From Megamerina dolium (lineage: Eukaryota; Arthropoda; Insecta; Diptera; Megamerinidae), in the NCBI GenBank assembly GCA_963854835.1, contig OY978529.1, forward strand, positions 50,481,026 through 50,545,025: 64,000 nucleotides of DNA. The letters are read 5' to 3'. A program made the translations under genes and the position numbers. A model generated the notes under the pieces. The model was not told the origin of the DNA, searched no databases, and worked only from the letters and a program-made list of their open reading frames with translations. Within the stretch, counting starts at the first letter, position 1, and each line of letters starts with the position of its first letter. This document shows, piece after piece, positions 33,372-44,600 of the stretch.

Positions 33372-35022
33372 CAGTGGCTCCCAGCTTATTTCGTACAGTG
33401 ACAGTTTAAAAATTGCTGCAGTCGTAATTCCTAATATAGCAAAAATTTGAACAAAATATAAATGCCATTTTTGAAAGGAAGGTTTGTTTTTTATTTTCCA
33501 AAATTTACTTTTTCAAAATTTTAGTGTTTGACACTATAAAAAAATAAAATAAGAAAAAAATAGGAAAATTCATGTCACAGCTTATTTCGTACAGTCTCTT
33601 TAAGTTCAAACTAAAACAAAGTAAGTTGATTTTAATATTTAGTATGACATCCCTTAGCGTTAATGATAGCCTGGAGTCTATTTGGCATTGAATCCACCAA
33701 TTTTTGAGTGATGTCTGGTGTGATTTTTTTCCATTCCTCCATCAGTACCTTCTTTAGGTCTTGCTTATTAGAAATCTTGTGTGTTCTTATTTTATTGTCC
33801 AAAATAGACCAAAGATTTTCAATCACATTCATGTCAGGTGACTGTGGTGGTGGAGACATCAAGTGTGGGCAGTTCCAAATAAGCCAAGATTGCACAATCC
33901 CAGATTTATGTTTTGGGTCATTATCTTGGTAGTACCGAAATTCTTCCCGCAAATCCAGTTTGTCTGCACTTTGAAGCAAATTGTTTTCCAGAATCTCGAG
34001 GTACTTCATTTTGTCCATTGTTCCCTCAATAAAAACCAATTCACCTACTCCGGCTGCTGACATACAGGCCCAAACCATCACGCTACCGCCACCATGCTTC
34101 ACTGTGGGCTTAAGGTTCTCCTTGTTTAGCTCGGTATTCGCTTTACGCCAAACATATGACATTCCGTCCGAGCCAAAAATATTAAACTTAGACTCATCCG
34201 CGAAAATAACGGTATTCCAGAACGCAGGAGTCTTAATAATATGCTCTTTGGCGTAGTCAAGTCGGCGTTGTATATTCATTTTTGAAATGAATGGTTTCTT
34301 TCGGGCTACTCGACCGTTCAAGTCATGATTGCGCAGCACACGTCGGACAGTTTCAGCACTGGATGATTTTCCTATTTCACGCTGAACCTCTGCAGCCAAC
34401 TTCGGAGTGGATAACTTTGGATTTTTCTTAATTTTTCGTACAATATAACGCTCGTCTGATGCGTTGAAAATCTTATTAGGTGCTTCTCTGCCCTTGTTCT
34501 CCAACCGATTTTCGCGAATGAAGCGTTGAATGATGTATTGGACAGTTGAGGCACTTAAATTTGTCATTTCAGCAATTTTTCGCACACTCTGACCTTTCCT
34601 AAAATGGTTAATTACCAGTTTACGCTGTTCCATCGTTGTACGACGACCCATAACGCTAAATGTTTAATTTACAGCACTTTAACTATTTAAAATAAGAATA
34701 ATAAAAATAGTTATAATAGTTAAAAAGGTCCAAAAACTCATACAATTCAAAAAAACTTTGTAACTGCGCGGCAGAATGAAACTTACTTACATTGAAGTTT
34801 GTGTACGAAATAAGATGTGAGCTGAAAATCAGCTGATCAATAGTTTTTCTCTCTTGCATGACAAAAAGAACAATTTTTGGGGTTCCCCGTTTTCTTATTA
34901 GGTTTACTAAACACATACACAGACATCTACATTCAAAACTTATCGATAAGTTTTTTAGTTTCGATGTTACAGCCATTTACATAAAAATATATACACTGTA
35001 CGAAATAAGCTGTGAGCCACTG
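33372..35022 (-). mobile_element. Tc1-like transposon, complete (1651 bp), TA target duplication
   Basis: Outer inverted repeats of about 32 bp begin CAGTGGCTC.CAGCTTATTT and differ at one position (C/A). Both are flanked by TA (33370-33371 and 35023-35024), the Tc1/mariner target duplication. A second, inner repeat TCACAGCTTATTTCGTACAG stands at about 33576-33595 and, inverted and slightly diverged, at about 34804-34826. This gives the IR/DR end structure known from several Tc1-like elements. The single gene on the minus strand is intact. Complete ends, clean TA duplication and an open transposase make it the best candidate in the window for an active or recently active element. Confidence 0.93.
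33632..34651 (-). CDS. Tc1-like transposase (DD34E), intact 339 aa
   Basis: Cut-and-paste transposase with the usual length of the family (about 340 aa). Residues 1-120 form the bipartite helix-turn-helix DNA-binding region (QSVRKIAEMTNLSASTVQYI, then KLSTPKLAAEVQREIG and SAETVRRVL), followed by a basic linker GRVARKKPF. The catalytic domain has VIFADESKFN with the first Asp, HGGGSVMVWACMS (the Gly-rich box), YYQDNDPKHKSG with the second Asp, and QSPDMNVIENLW with the Glu. Thirty-four residues separate the second Asp and Glu. It ends MPNRLQAIINAKG. The usual WPPQSPD is SPPPQSPD here, a small oddity of unknown effect. Start ATG 34651 gives MGRRTTMEQRK, matching the family N-terminus. No stop or frameshift. 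Confidence 0.95.
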   Translation of the reverse strand: MGRRTTMEQRKLVINHFRKGQSVRKIAEMTNLSASTVQYIIQRFIRENRLENKGREAPNKIFNASDERYIVRKIKKNPKLSTPKLAAEVQREIGKSSSAETVRRVLRNHDLNGRVARKKPFISKMNIQRRLDYAKEHIIKTPAFWNTVIFADESKFNIFGSDGMSYVWRKANTELNKENLKPTVKHGGGSVMVWACMSAAGVGELVFIEGTMDKMKYLEILENNLLQSADKLDLREEFRYYQDNDPKHKSGIVQSWLIWNCPHLMSPPPQSPDMNVIENLWSILDNKIRTHKISNKQDLKKVLMEEWKKITPDITQKLVDSMPNRLQAIINAKGCHTKY

Positions 35023-35024
35023 TA

Positions 35025-35412
35025 CGTGTACAAATGCTCAACTATAAATATGCACATACTTGCATGCTATGCATACTAGTCCATTTTATGATCTGCTTGC
35101 AATGAAATGAAGCATTTGTCGTAAATATTAACAATGTGTGTCGCATCGTACCTATATTTTAGAGAATTCAAAAAAGTAAACAAGTATATGAGTATTTTTT
35201 ATTTTAGTCTATATGAATTGATCTATAAAAATTTATGTGTTTGCGAATGGTAAGAGAGGCGCTAAAATATATAAATATTGCTATTTCTGATTGGATTATT
35301 CTAATGCATTCAATGACAATTTGATGTCTATCCAGTTGGATTTAATTAAGCAAAAATAGCACTTACATCGCGATAATATGGATGAGGTTTGGATGGAATT
35401 TTGGTATGTTGC
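35025..35412. other. AT-rich non-coding DNA
   Basis: Short spacer between the Tc1-like element and MITE M2; nothing recognised. Confidence 0.55.
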
Positions 35413-35420
35413 GTGTACAC
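35413..35420. repeat. 8-bp target duplication, left of MITE M2
   Basis: GTGTACAC, repeated at 36119-36126. Confidence 0.8.
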
Positions 35421-36118
35421 TAGGCCGTACCAACTTATAGGGGAAGAAAAAAAAAAAGTGCGCCATACACCCCCTAATATGAAGAAGTTTTTGCAAGGCA
35501 ATTCTGAACAAAAAAAATTTTTTTTTTTGGCCGAACGTAGGGGTCGCCTTTTTACATTTTTCGTGTTAACTTCAGCATTTGCAGTCAGATTTTGAAGTGT
35601 GATATATCGATGTTTTTGTCTCAAGTAGACACATCTATTTGTTTCAATGATCATTGATCTCAAGTACCCCGTTCTAATACTTACCCACCAAATCTCAGTT
35701 CCTACTACACTAATGTACCACCCTAATGCCGGTAAATTATAGCTCGCAAAAAATTATTAAATCTTTGCAAAGGAAGTATTACGATTATTCCAGTAGAACT
35801 ATTTTAAACTTATTTTTAAAATTATTGTTGCCGAATATTATAGGTGACAATTATTTTTAATTTTGCGGTACTAAATGATCATTAATCGAATAGTACCTGA
35901 AATAATATCGATAGTACTCTATTATTTTGATTTACTATTGTTATTTGTTTTACCCACGAAATAAATGTTGGCACAGCACGTTGGTAATTCACGGCACGTC
36001 GGCACGTCTTCAAATACATATCTTGGATTCGTCAGTTGCCGTTCAACAGGCCGTCCGTCCGTTCATAAAAAATAATGCGTATTTTTTCCACACCAAGAAC
36101 GTTTGGAGGTACGGCCTA
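35421..36118. mobile_element. hAT-type MITE M2 (698 bp)
   Basis: Begins TAGGCCGTACC and ends GGTACGGCCTA between two copies of GTGTACAC. Most of it (about 35421-35855) is the inverse of M1, sharing for example the blocks around TTCTTCATATTAGGGG, CGTTCGGCCAAAAAA and TAGTTCTACTGGAATAATCG. The remaining about 250 bp (35856-36105) is unique to this copy, so M1 is an internal deletion derivative or M2 has gained sequence. It has no transposase. A long A/T-run pair at 35507-35540 interrupts the middle. Confidence 0.8.
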
Positions 36119-36126
36119 GTGTACAC
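36119..36126. repeat. 8-bp target duplication, right of MITE M2
   Basis: GTGTACAC, identical to 35413-35420. Confidence 0.8.
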
Positions 36127-39100
36127 TGATCCCAACTAACCCAACATAATGTAATGCAATTCGTGAAAGAAATTATATTCTTCAGTATTGTATTGATTTG
36201 TTTTTTTTTTTATAAAAAGACTATAACATTGGTAACTATAACACATTATCATCACAATTTTTTTGAAATTCACTAAAATTTTTTCATTTCAATCTAATAT
36301 TTAGTGGTGAGTAACTGTAAGTGTCAAGACTCGCATATCTGATACATTTACTTGAAATTGAATATTTAGGGAATTTTTGGATATAGTTTTGCATATGTAT
36401 CGAGTTACAATATAGGATTTGAACAGAAAATATGATCTTCCGATTGATTACATGTTTATCCTCGTTAAATTACATTTTCACTGAACCATAATGAACTTTT
36501 AATACTTTTGGGTCGACATATGACTGTATAAATATGTAGAATAATATATGCTCCAAACTTGATGATTCGAATATGTTTAGATATATGTATGTGAACCCAG
36601 CAAACCAAATATATTTATTTCTTTACGAAATTGATAATATAACTTTATTTGATGAATATATCAACATTTTCAAGCAACAAAAGTCGCAAGAAAATGTTGA
36701 CACAATATCGATGTAAACAAATGTTTAGATACAATTCAAAAGTGGTTACAATTTGAGCATATTTATTATTAATGCATTACACAGGAGCCATAATAAAGTT
36801 AAGATTTTCTAAAGGTTACGATTTGTCGAAAACTTAGGTTTGTTGGGAAATCACAGACATTAATACATAGAAATACTTCTATTTCCATATGTATATTATA
36901 TAGAATATATGTACACATATAACTATGAAGCAACTTAATATATTATGCAAAGTAAATTTTCCCAAATGGGATTAATAATGTCCCACAAATGATTAACTTC
37001 TTTTGTTTTGCTTCTGTCGTTTTTTACATATGTATGTGTGCACTTTCTATAACACTATATACATATACATATGTATATACCAAGTATAGTACCCATAGTA
37101 TAGATTGAAAATTGTTGCTTTTCCATGTAAGAAAATGTATTTAGAGATTATACGTATATGTATATTTCTGTAGTTGTACTTTGTATATATGTATATACTA
37201 ATAGTTATGCTTTGATTTTACCAAAATAGAGATTAATATAATAGGTATTTGCTATACCAAACTAAGTGTGCTGGGGTGATTGGTGATGGTGATGGTAATA
37301 ATGTTGGTTATTGCTGTGGTGATGGCAAGTGAAATGAAATTAAAATAGCTAATACTATTCGTTGTAGTTTTAATGAAGGCAAATCTTGGGTTTTATTTAA
37401 AATTGACATGAAATTTGTCAAATTTTGTTTATTTTGACAAATATGAGTATGTTAATTAATATAAAATGGTGTGTGATGCATACAAGATAAATAATCTAGG
37501 ATTAATATATGGTACGATTGTATATACATAACTTCAAAATGCCTTAGAAATAAATCAAGCAAAAAGTTTGGTTATTTTATGATGTCCTTGATTTCCAAAA
37601 AATCTCGTAAAATCTGATTATTTCAAAAATTGTTTGGAACGGAATTTTGAATACTTGGTTTAGCGAAAAAACTAGAATTACGATCATTTCAAGCTTTTCA
37701 TTCTAACGAAGTGGAAAAAAAAATTCCACTCCTAAGAGCACGCTTTGGTGAAGTGGAATTAAAGGTGGTAGGTCTTTCATTTTACTATTCTATAGGCAAT
37801 TTCGGTTAATTTTCTATGGGAGTCCCTTAAGAAATATTGAAAAGAGAAGACTTATGGGCCATGATGATGCATTCTGCCACTCTTGGGGCAATTCATGGAC
37901 AGCTGTAGGGATATTTGTCAAATTTAAGGTGTTTTGCTGTTAATTTGGTAGTAGAGTCACCCTAGGAGGTAAAGGGAGGAGGTAAATATAATCAAGAAAA
38001 GTATTTGAAGCCAAACAACTGGGGGTCTATCTAATAAGTATAACTATTAAGGATTTTTTGAAATCTTTCGAATATATAGTACATAGAAAGCTTCGAAGGA
38101 GCCATGCTTTAGACTGTAGTATGAATATAGGAATATAAAGATAAAGATAGTATTCTACTGTATACACGTTTACGTTGAAGAAGATCTGCAAGTATTAATT
38201 TATGTCTGAAGGGAAGAAGAATCATTAATATTGTAAAAAAAATGTTCAGTATGGCAAAGAAAATTGAGTTCAATAAACAATTTATAACATATTTTTTACA
38301 ACAAGAAAAGTCCTCGTTACCAGTACCATAATGTCTTCTACTGAAAATGGACAGCAACTTTAAAAGTATGAATGTATTTTTTACACAAACATTTTTTTCT
38401 ATGCATAGAGGCATATAAAAAAAGTACATTATCTACTTTTTTGTATGAGTGTGAATATGAAAATTTAAAATATTACATACAAAAAAGAGCATATTCTATT
38501 TGAACAACCTTCAAACAGAAAAGGAAGATTGTTAAAGCAAAGTAAAAAAGCATATGGACATTAAAAAATTATAAAAGAAGTGCAAATGCAAAAGGCTTGA
38601 AGCAGAAGTTGTGTGGTGAGATAAATTTTGTAAGTCAACTGTGAAAAATGCTTGGTTTCAAAAATGCTGTGGTGTGTCAAAGGATCATAGAGAAGCGAGA
38701 ATTAAATATAAGAATGTTGGATATGACATGCAAAAAAGTAAATGCCATAGCAAAGGACATCAAGTGGTGGTGGTGGTTGATGGTCGGTCAGCCTTAATAA
38801 TGATTTTTTTTTTTTTTTGTAAATAAGAATATAAATAAAAAATTATATTAATGTTGTTTCTGTATTTAAATTAAATTTCATGTTAAAGTACCAAAGTAGA
38901 TGTGTAATGTACATGTGTTTTTAATTATATATTTTTAATATTGTATATTTTAGTATACAATTTTATTTATTTAATTCTCAAACATAAATTATAGAAAAAA
39001 TAATAAAACTTAGCCCTTAATACATCAACCATATTGAGTATTAAATCTATATATGAATATATAAATTTGTCGTAAATCATTGATAGTAATACGTAGTTAC

Positions 39101-40221
39101 TATGTACATATAAGCAATGCTAGAACTACACTACCATAGTAACAAATGTATCAAATGAATGTATAGCGAAGCATAAAAAATTCTGGAGATCAAATCGAAT
39201 ATGTATATGAAGTACTTATGCAGATTATAAAAACAATTTTAAAGTGTATCTAAATATAGACAAATATTCATTGTATGTACGCTTTATATATAAGGAGTGT
39301 CTCATAGAATTTGCTGTATCTAAAAATAAAACAAAAAAGTAAAAAAAAAAAAGAAATCTCAGTAATCATTGCATTAATTTTTAGAGCTAGGTGCTCTGTA
39401 ATTTAAACTCTCTGAAGAATAAAAATTAATTGATGCTTATTTATTGAAAAATCAAACCTCAAACAAAACGAAACCTTTAAACGAAATATTTTTGATGCGA
39501 AAACCTTTTGTATTTTTCTCTGGATGAACGCTAATTATAGCTGTAATTGCAGTTAATTTTTACCTTGCAGCACATTAATGTGTCAGATATTTTTCCTCTG
39601 AAGAATCCATCAGTACACCTAACACGTATGAAATAGTTAACCGTTTAAAGGATCTAAATGACGAAAATTTGTAACTTTCAACATTTTTTACAAATACGCT
39701 CTTTTACGTTAAAAATATGCTCATTAAAATTTTATTCTTTTAATTTTTGCTTTTTTATTTAATTCCTTTATAATTTAATTTTAAAATTTGATTTTAGAGT
39801 ACATATACATTCTATAATGCACTCCTTATGTATGCACATACATATTGTGCTACAGATGGACTGTGTGACACTCTGACACTGATAAATTACAGCTGGTTGT
39901 GTAAAAAGTGTTACGAATGCGATGATTCCATATGGATGAGCAGAGTAAAGTAGAAGAGTTGCGATGACATCGTTGCACAAATCAAAAAAAAAAAAGCTTC
40001 ATATTCGAATATTTAAAGATCTAAAGTCATATTCAATACAGTTGGTATTACTTTGACAGTAACAACAAGAATTAAAAAGCCGCACATATTACGCTGTTAT
40101 TAAAGCAAGGTAGTGCGTGGCGCGTAGTATCGTATAACATACAGTATAAAGTAACTCAAAAGCGGTGACATAAAAAAATATCTAGAAGGCAAAGCAGATA
40201 TTGCAATAACTTGCATATATG
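36127..40221. other. AT-rich non-coding DNA
   Basis: No family recognised. Holds a GATGGTGATGGT stretch near 37275-37330 and a GTGGAAAAAAAAATTCCAC hairpin near 37709-37730 in a less AT-rich block (37690-37990) that may be a decayed repeat. Confidence 0.5.
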
Positions 40222-40975
40222 GCCATTACAACCGAAAATCGATTTAGGCCGAATTTAGAGTACTAGTTAGAAATTTCAAATGCCGTTAATATCACCAGTA
40301 CTTAGTCCTTTCACCGAAAGATAGGTCTGCCGCATCTGCGTTGTCCACCATCGGGTTTCGAACATAACACCTTCTTAGGTGGAAAGTGTTCTTCCATTCG
40401 CTCTACGTGACCTAGCCAGCCTCAGTCGCTGAATTTTAATGAACTTTATTATGTCGGTGTCAGCATATAGCTCTTATAGCTCGTAGTTGTGCCGTACTCG
40501 ATACTCGGTGCCAATGCAAATAGGTTCAAAGATCTTGCGTAGGACTTTTCTCTCGAAAACTCCAAGCATTCTCTCATCTGAGGTAGAAAATGTACAAGCT
40601 TCGGAGCCATTTGTAAGGAGGAGCTTGATGAGAGACTTGTAGAGTGTTAAATGGTTTCTCGGGGGACAGCTCGACTTCTCAATTAATCACTTAGCCCAAA
40701 GTAGAACCCCTTAGCAATAGTGATCCTTTGCAATGTCTACAGGTCGATGTCATTGCTAGTGTTAATGCTGGTTCCATGATAGACAAAGTTCCTCACTATT
40801 ACAAAAACTTAGTTATCAAGAGTGACATCCTGTTCAAGACTCCAAGACCTTTTGTTTGTTGACGCTAGGTACCTCGCCTTGACATCGTTTACCGTAAAAC
40901 CCATTCAACACTACTCTCTTTTCAACTCTGAGAATGCTGCACTGAGTACTCGCGTGTTCATGCTGATTATTTCAA

Positions 40976-40987
40976 TATCATCGGCAT
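40976..40987. repeat. 12-bp target duplication, left of RTE-like copy B2
   Basis: TATCATCGGCAT, repeated at 41687-41698. It is the complement of codons for Tyr-Ala-Asp-Asp of the host copy B1. Confidence 0.93.
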
Positions 40988-41686
40988 CGGGTCTCACGGT
41001 GAACGAGGGCAAGACGAAGTATCTAGTGTCAACAAACGAAGAGTCCCGGCGTCTTGGACAGCACGTCACTGTTGACAACTACGCTTTTGAAGTAGTAAGG
41101 GACTTTGTCTATCTTGGAACCAGCATTAACAGCAGTAACAGGTGTTACTTTGGGCTGAGTAAGCAATTGAGAAGTCGAGCCCTCTCTCGAAGAACGAAAA
41201 CTACACTCTACAAGTCTCTCATCATGCCTGTCCTAACATATGGCGCTGAATCCTGGACAATTTCCACCTCGGATGAGCGAATGCTTGGAGTTTTCGAGAA
41301 AACAGTCCTACGCAAGATCTTTGTACCTATTTGCGTTGGTGACGAGTACCGAATAAGGTACAACCATGAGCTGTACGAGCTGTATGCCGATATTGACATA
41401 GTAAAGCGCATCAAAATCCAGCGGCTGCGCTGGCTAGGTCATGTCGAGCGAATGGAAGAATACGCTCCAGCTAAGAAGGTGTTATATTCGGAACCCGCTG
41501 GAGGATGGCGCAGAAGAGGAAGACCAAACCTCCGGTGGAAAGACCAAGTACTGGAGAACCTGACGGCGCTTGGAATTTCTAACTGGCGCCAGCTAGCGAA
41601 GAACAGAAATGGCTGGCGAAGCATGTTATTTTCGGCCTAAATCGATATTCGGTTGTTATGGCCACATAAGTAAGTAAGTAAGTAAG
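40988..41686 (+). mobile_element. RTE-like LINE copy B2 (young), nested in copy B1
   Basis: A 5'-truncated 3' fragment of the same family as its target, in opposite orientation. Frame 40990-41640 is open and encodes the C-terminal domain (LTVNEGKTKYLVSTNEESRR, DFVYLGTSINSS, LYKSLIMPVLTYGAESW, RKIFVPICVGDEYRIRYNHE, LRWLGHVERMEEYAP, WKDQVLENLTALGISNWR), ending SMLFSA with TAA at 41638-41640. A 26-bp 3' UTR leads into a TAAG repeat tail (41667-41686). A 12-bp duplication flanks it. Against the copy at 53.9-54.9 kb it lacks 14 codons (TGISLEILRRITLA) in frame after INSS. Confidence 0.93.
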
Positions 41687-41698
41687 TATCATCGGCAT
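41687..41698. repeat. 12-bp target duplication, right of RTE-like copy B2
   Basis: TATCATCGGCAT directly after the TAAG tail, matching 40976-40987. Confidence 0.93.
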
Positions 41699-44600
41699 AC
41701 GTCAACAGCATGACACTTTTATTGAAGGTAGTGTCATTATGACTTAGATCGTATTATTTGTCCGGAAACCCGTTCAGTATTAGACGGCGTAGAAAAGTTC
41801 CCAATTTTCACTGAAAAACGGGAATTATACAGTGTCATTCTGCAAAGACGAATGAGTTTTGCAGGAATATCGAACTCTAGGAGTTTTGCAGGAATATCGA
41901 ATTCAAAGATTTTTGTTTAGAAGTAATCCCTCACTGGACTGTCGAAAGTGGCTTTATAATCAACAAATAGGTGGTGTTTGCCGATATATTTTACTTGGGT
42001 CTTCTCCAGGATTTGGCGCAGTGTGAAAATCTGGTTGATGGTAAATTTACCAGGTCTGAAGCCACACTAATAAGATTCAATCAGGTTGGATAACATATGC
42101 TTCAATCTTCACAGAGTACGCTCGATAGGATCTTGTGTGCAATGCTAAGAGGATCAAGTACCACGCTGGTTAGCGCAAATTGTGGAGTCTCTTTTCTTTT
42201 ATACGGGACAGAAAACACCGAGTATCTGATCATCGGGCATGTTTTCGTCCGACCATATTCGGTACATTCAGTACACTCCGGAGATCTGTAATTAGATTCT
42301 TATTTTTGTTACGACAGGAAGAGGCTTCGGGATTTAAATCACCAGTCGGGTACTTGATCTTCTCAAAGAATTTTCGAGCTTCATTCCTGTCTCTACACAT
42401 CTCTATCTCCTTAAACTCTCGTCTTTCTTGTTCTCCCTTTTGAAAGTTGAAATAACATCAAATTCTAGATACCTCATTAAAAAAATAATTGAACATAAAG
42501 ATCATATTAAAATGCGTTCATTGCGTAAATTATTAGTAAAATAATTTAATATCAAATGTTATTTTTATTTATGGAAATAATTTCCAAAACTGTGGCCGAA
42601 ATCCGTTGATAGGTGAATTTAAACAAGTCCAACTTAAATCGACACGATATAATCAATTAAATTATTATGTGATTAACATATATTCTTGGCTATTACCTTA
42701 TAGTTCTACATTCTATTTACTATCGAAAAGAATTAAAAGAAAAAAACCGTTAAATTATTCCTGCTTTTTCTTTGTCTGAGTTTTGTGTAAATTTCCAACA
42801 CTACTTAATGCATTCGTTTACGAAGAAAAAAAAACCCTCAGATTATTTCCCCCTTCTGCTATGGTCTTAATGTGAGAAAAGAAAAAAAAAAGAGGAATCC
42901 ATTTAATAACATTAGTCATTAAAAACTAAACTAACTCTCCCACTAGAAACTTTTTCAACAAATTTCTCATTCGAATGAAATAGTTATTGTTGTCGTTATT
43001 GTTATCTTTTCACCATCTTCTTCGTTTTCTTTTTTAATAGAAAATTGTTTTTAATTACATTTACAAGGAAGTTTTTCAATTATTTGCAATGCATTATTTT
43101 TATCCTATATAGTGTATATGTTTGTTTGTATAATCTCGTATATAAGTGTATATAATTTTAAATGGTTTTTCAAAAAGTATAAATGTTCATTTTACAGCTG
43201 GTATGCAGCATGTCAATACACTTCACAAATGTTCGATTAAAAGACAATATACGTTCCTTCATTATACATAAACTAAAATCTCCCCATACAACAACTTACA
43301 AACTTGACGAAGTAAAATTATTTGCAACATGTCACACAATTGCATTAGACCAGAGATGTACACAATATATTTGTAGGGAGCCAAAATAATGTTTTGAAAA
43401 CTTTAAAATCAATAGAAAAATCATATACTTAGAATATTAGTATATTTAAGCGTATAATTGCGATATGTATCAAGAAACAATTTATATGTATAGGGTTATG
43501 AGAGAAAAATAAACTTGCTGAATATTTTGCGATTATAAAATTATTACCCAAATAATATTAACAGAATAAAATATATAAAAAAATATTATGAATTTATTGT
43601 GATGTGCTAGGATTGTCACATTTGTTTTTTGTTAGATGAACATCTCTGCATCTAAGCATTATAGTTATAAACAGTTTTTCAACAGATGTTGTTGTTCCAG
43701 AAGTTGTTGGTTTCGTTGGCCATTTTGATATCATCAAATATTCTCAAAGTTGGCCATCACTAAGTACATAACGAGATCCTATTGTTTCTCAACATTCTCT
43801 TGGTTGATTATACAAAGAATATTTCATTTTAAAATGACCAAATTGTAAGATGTTTGGCATATGGAAACCAATTTCAACCATATGTAGTAGTAGGTACCTC
43901 TATGATGATGAGCACTTTAATAAATGTAAAAAAAAAATTGTATATTTATGATCGATTTTATGAATGTAGATGAAGTATGAAAACAACTATTTGTTGAACT
44001 GCCCACGTATCGACATATTATTTGTAGATTTGATAAATTGAAATTGATCTGCACTGAAGAGTTGAAAAAGAACACACACTTTGTTGTACTTTGTTGTGAC
44101 ATACCATATATACAGATACATATGTTATGCCATTTAGTTGTATTTGTGTTATTGTAAATTTATAATGATATGATGTGCATATACTAGCGATGCCAATGCC
44201 GGAATCATCGTCGAACTGTTGTTCCCGATATTACCAGGTTAACTGTAATGGTTACATTTTCGGTTTAAACAATTCCGAAAATGTTTGCATTCAACAAAAT
44301 ATTGAAATATTGAAATATTTTAATTAAAAGTTATTATACGATTATGCAAAATAATATCACAAATGTAGAAACTATAGAAATACAGATCGATGTAGCTGCA
44401 AATCAAATACATTTTCTATACGAAAATATAAAATTACAATACCAAGTTGAAATTCGTTAGGTGCTGTTTTGTATATGGTAGATATGTGCGAAAAGGGACG
44501 GGGTCGCAAGCAAACCACGCATACCTTTGATATTGTTTGCAAACGTCCAACAATTCTAATATCTCCATTTAAAACTCGGGATTCCGAGACTACTATAGAA

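Larger units (their letters stand above)
40222..42440 (-). pseudogene. RTE-like LINE copy B1 (old), interrupted by a same-family insertion
   Basis: Minus-strand pol fragment in two parts, 41687-42440 (5' part) and 40222-40987 (3' part). The upstream part encodes a linker (EFKEIEMCRDRNEARKFFEKI, then PEASSC) and RT pieces equivalent to GFRPGK and AFDS. Next comes SVMLLTYADD with the catalytic Asp pair (rc of about 41684-41734). The downstream part encodes decayed forms of LGVFE, ICIGTEYRVRHNYEL and IKIQRLR, and ends near 40222 with the 3' UTR of the other copies. Stops and frameshifts are frequent, so it is old. Part of the RT core after GF..DK is deleted. The younger copy B2 sits exactly in the YADD codons. 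Confidence 0.85.

Noticed and set aside
34683..34976. 97-aa minus-strand frame upstream of the Tc1-like transposase
   Set aside because: It lies across the inner and outer terminal repeats of the transposon; non-coding end sequence.
40822..41640. 272-codon open frame
   Set aside because: It is a chimera: roughly the first 55 codons are antisense to the old RTE-like copy B1 and the rest is the sense C-terminus of the inserted copy B2.
43183..43389. Possible host exon after TTTTACAG with a 68-aa frame
   Set aside because: The acceptor is weak, there is no donor in frame before the stop, and no recognisable domain.
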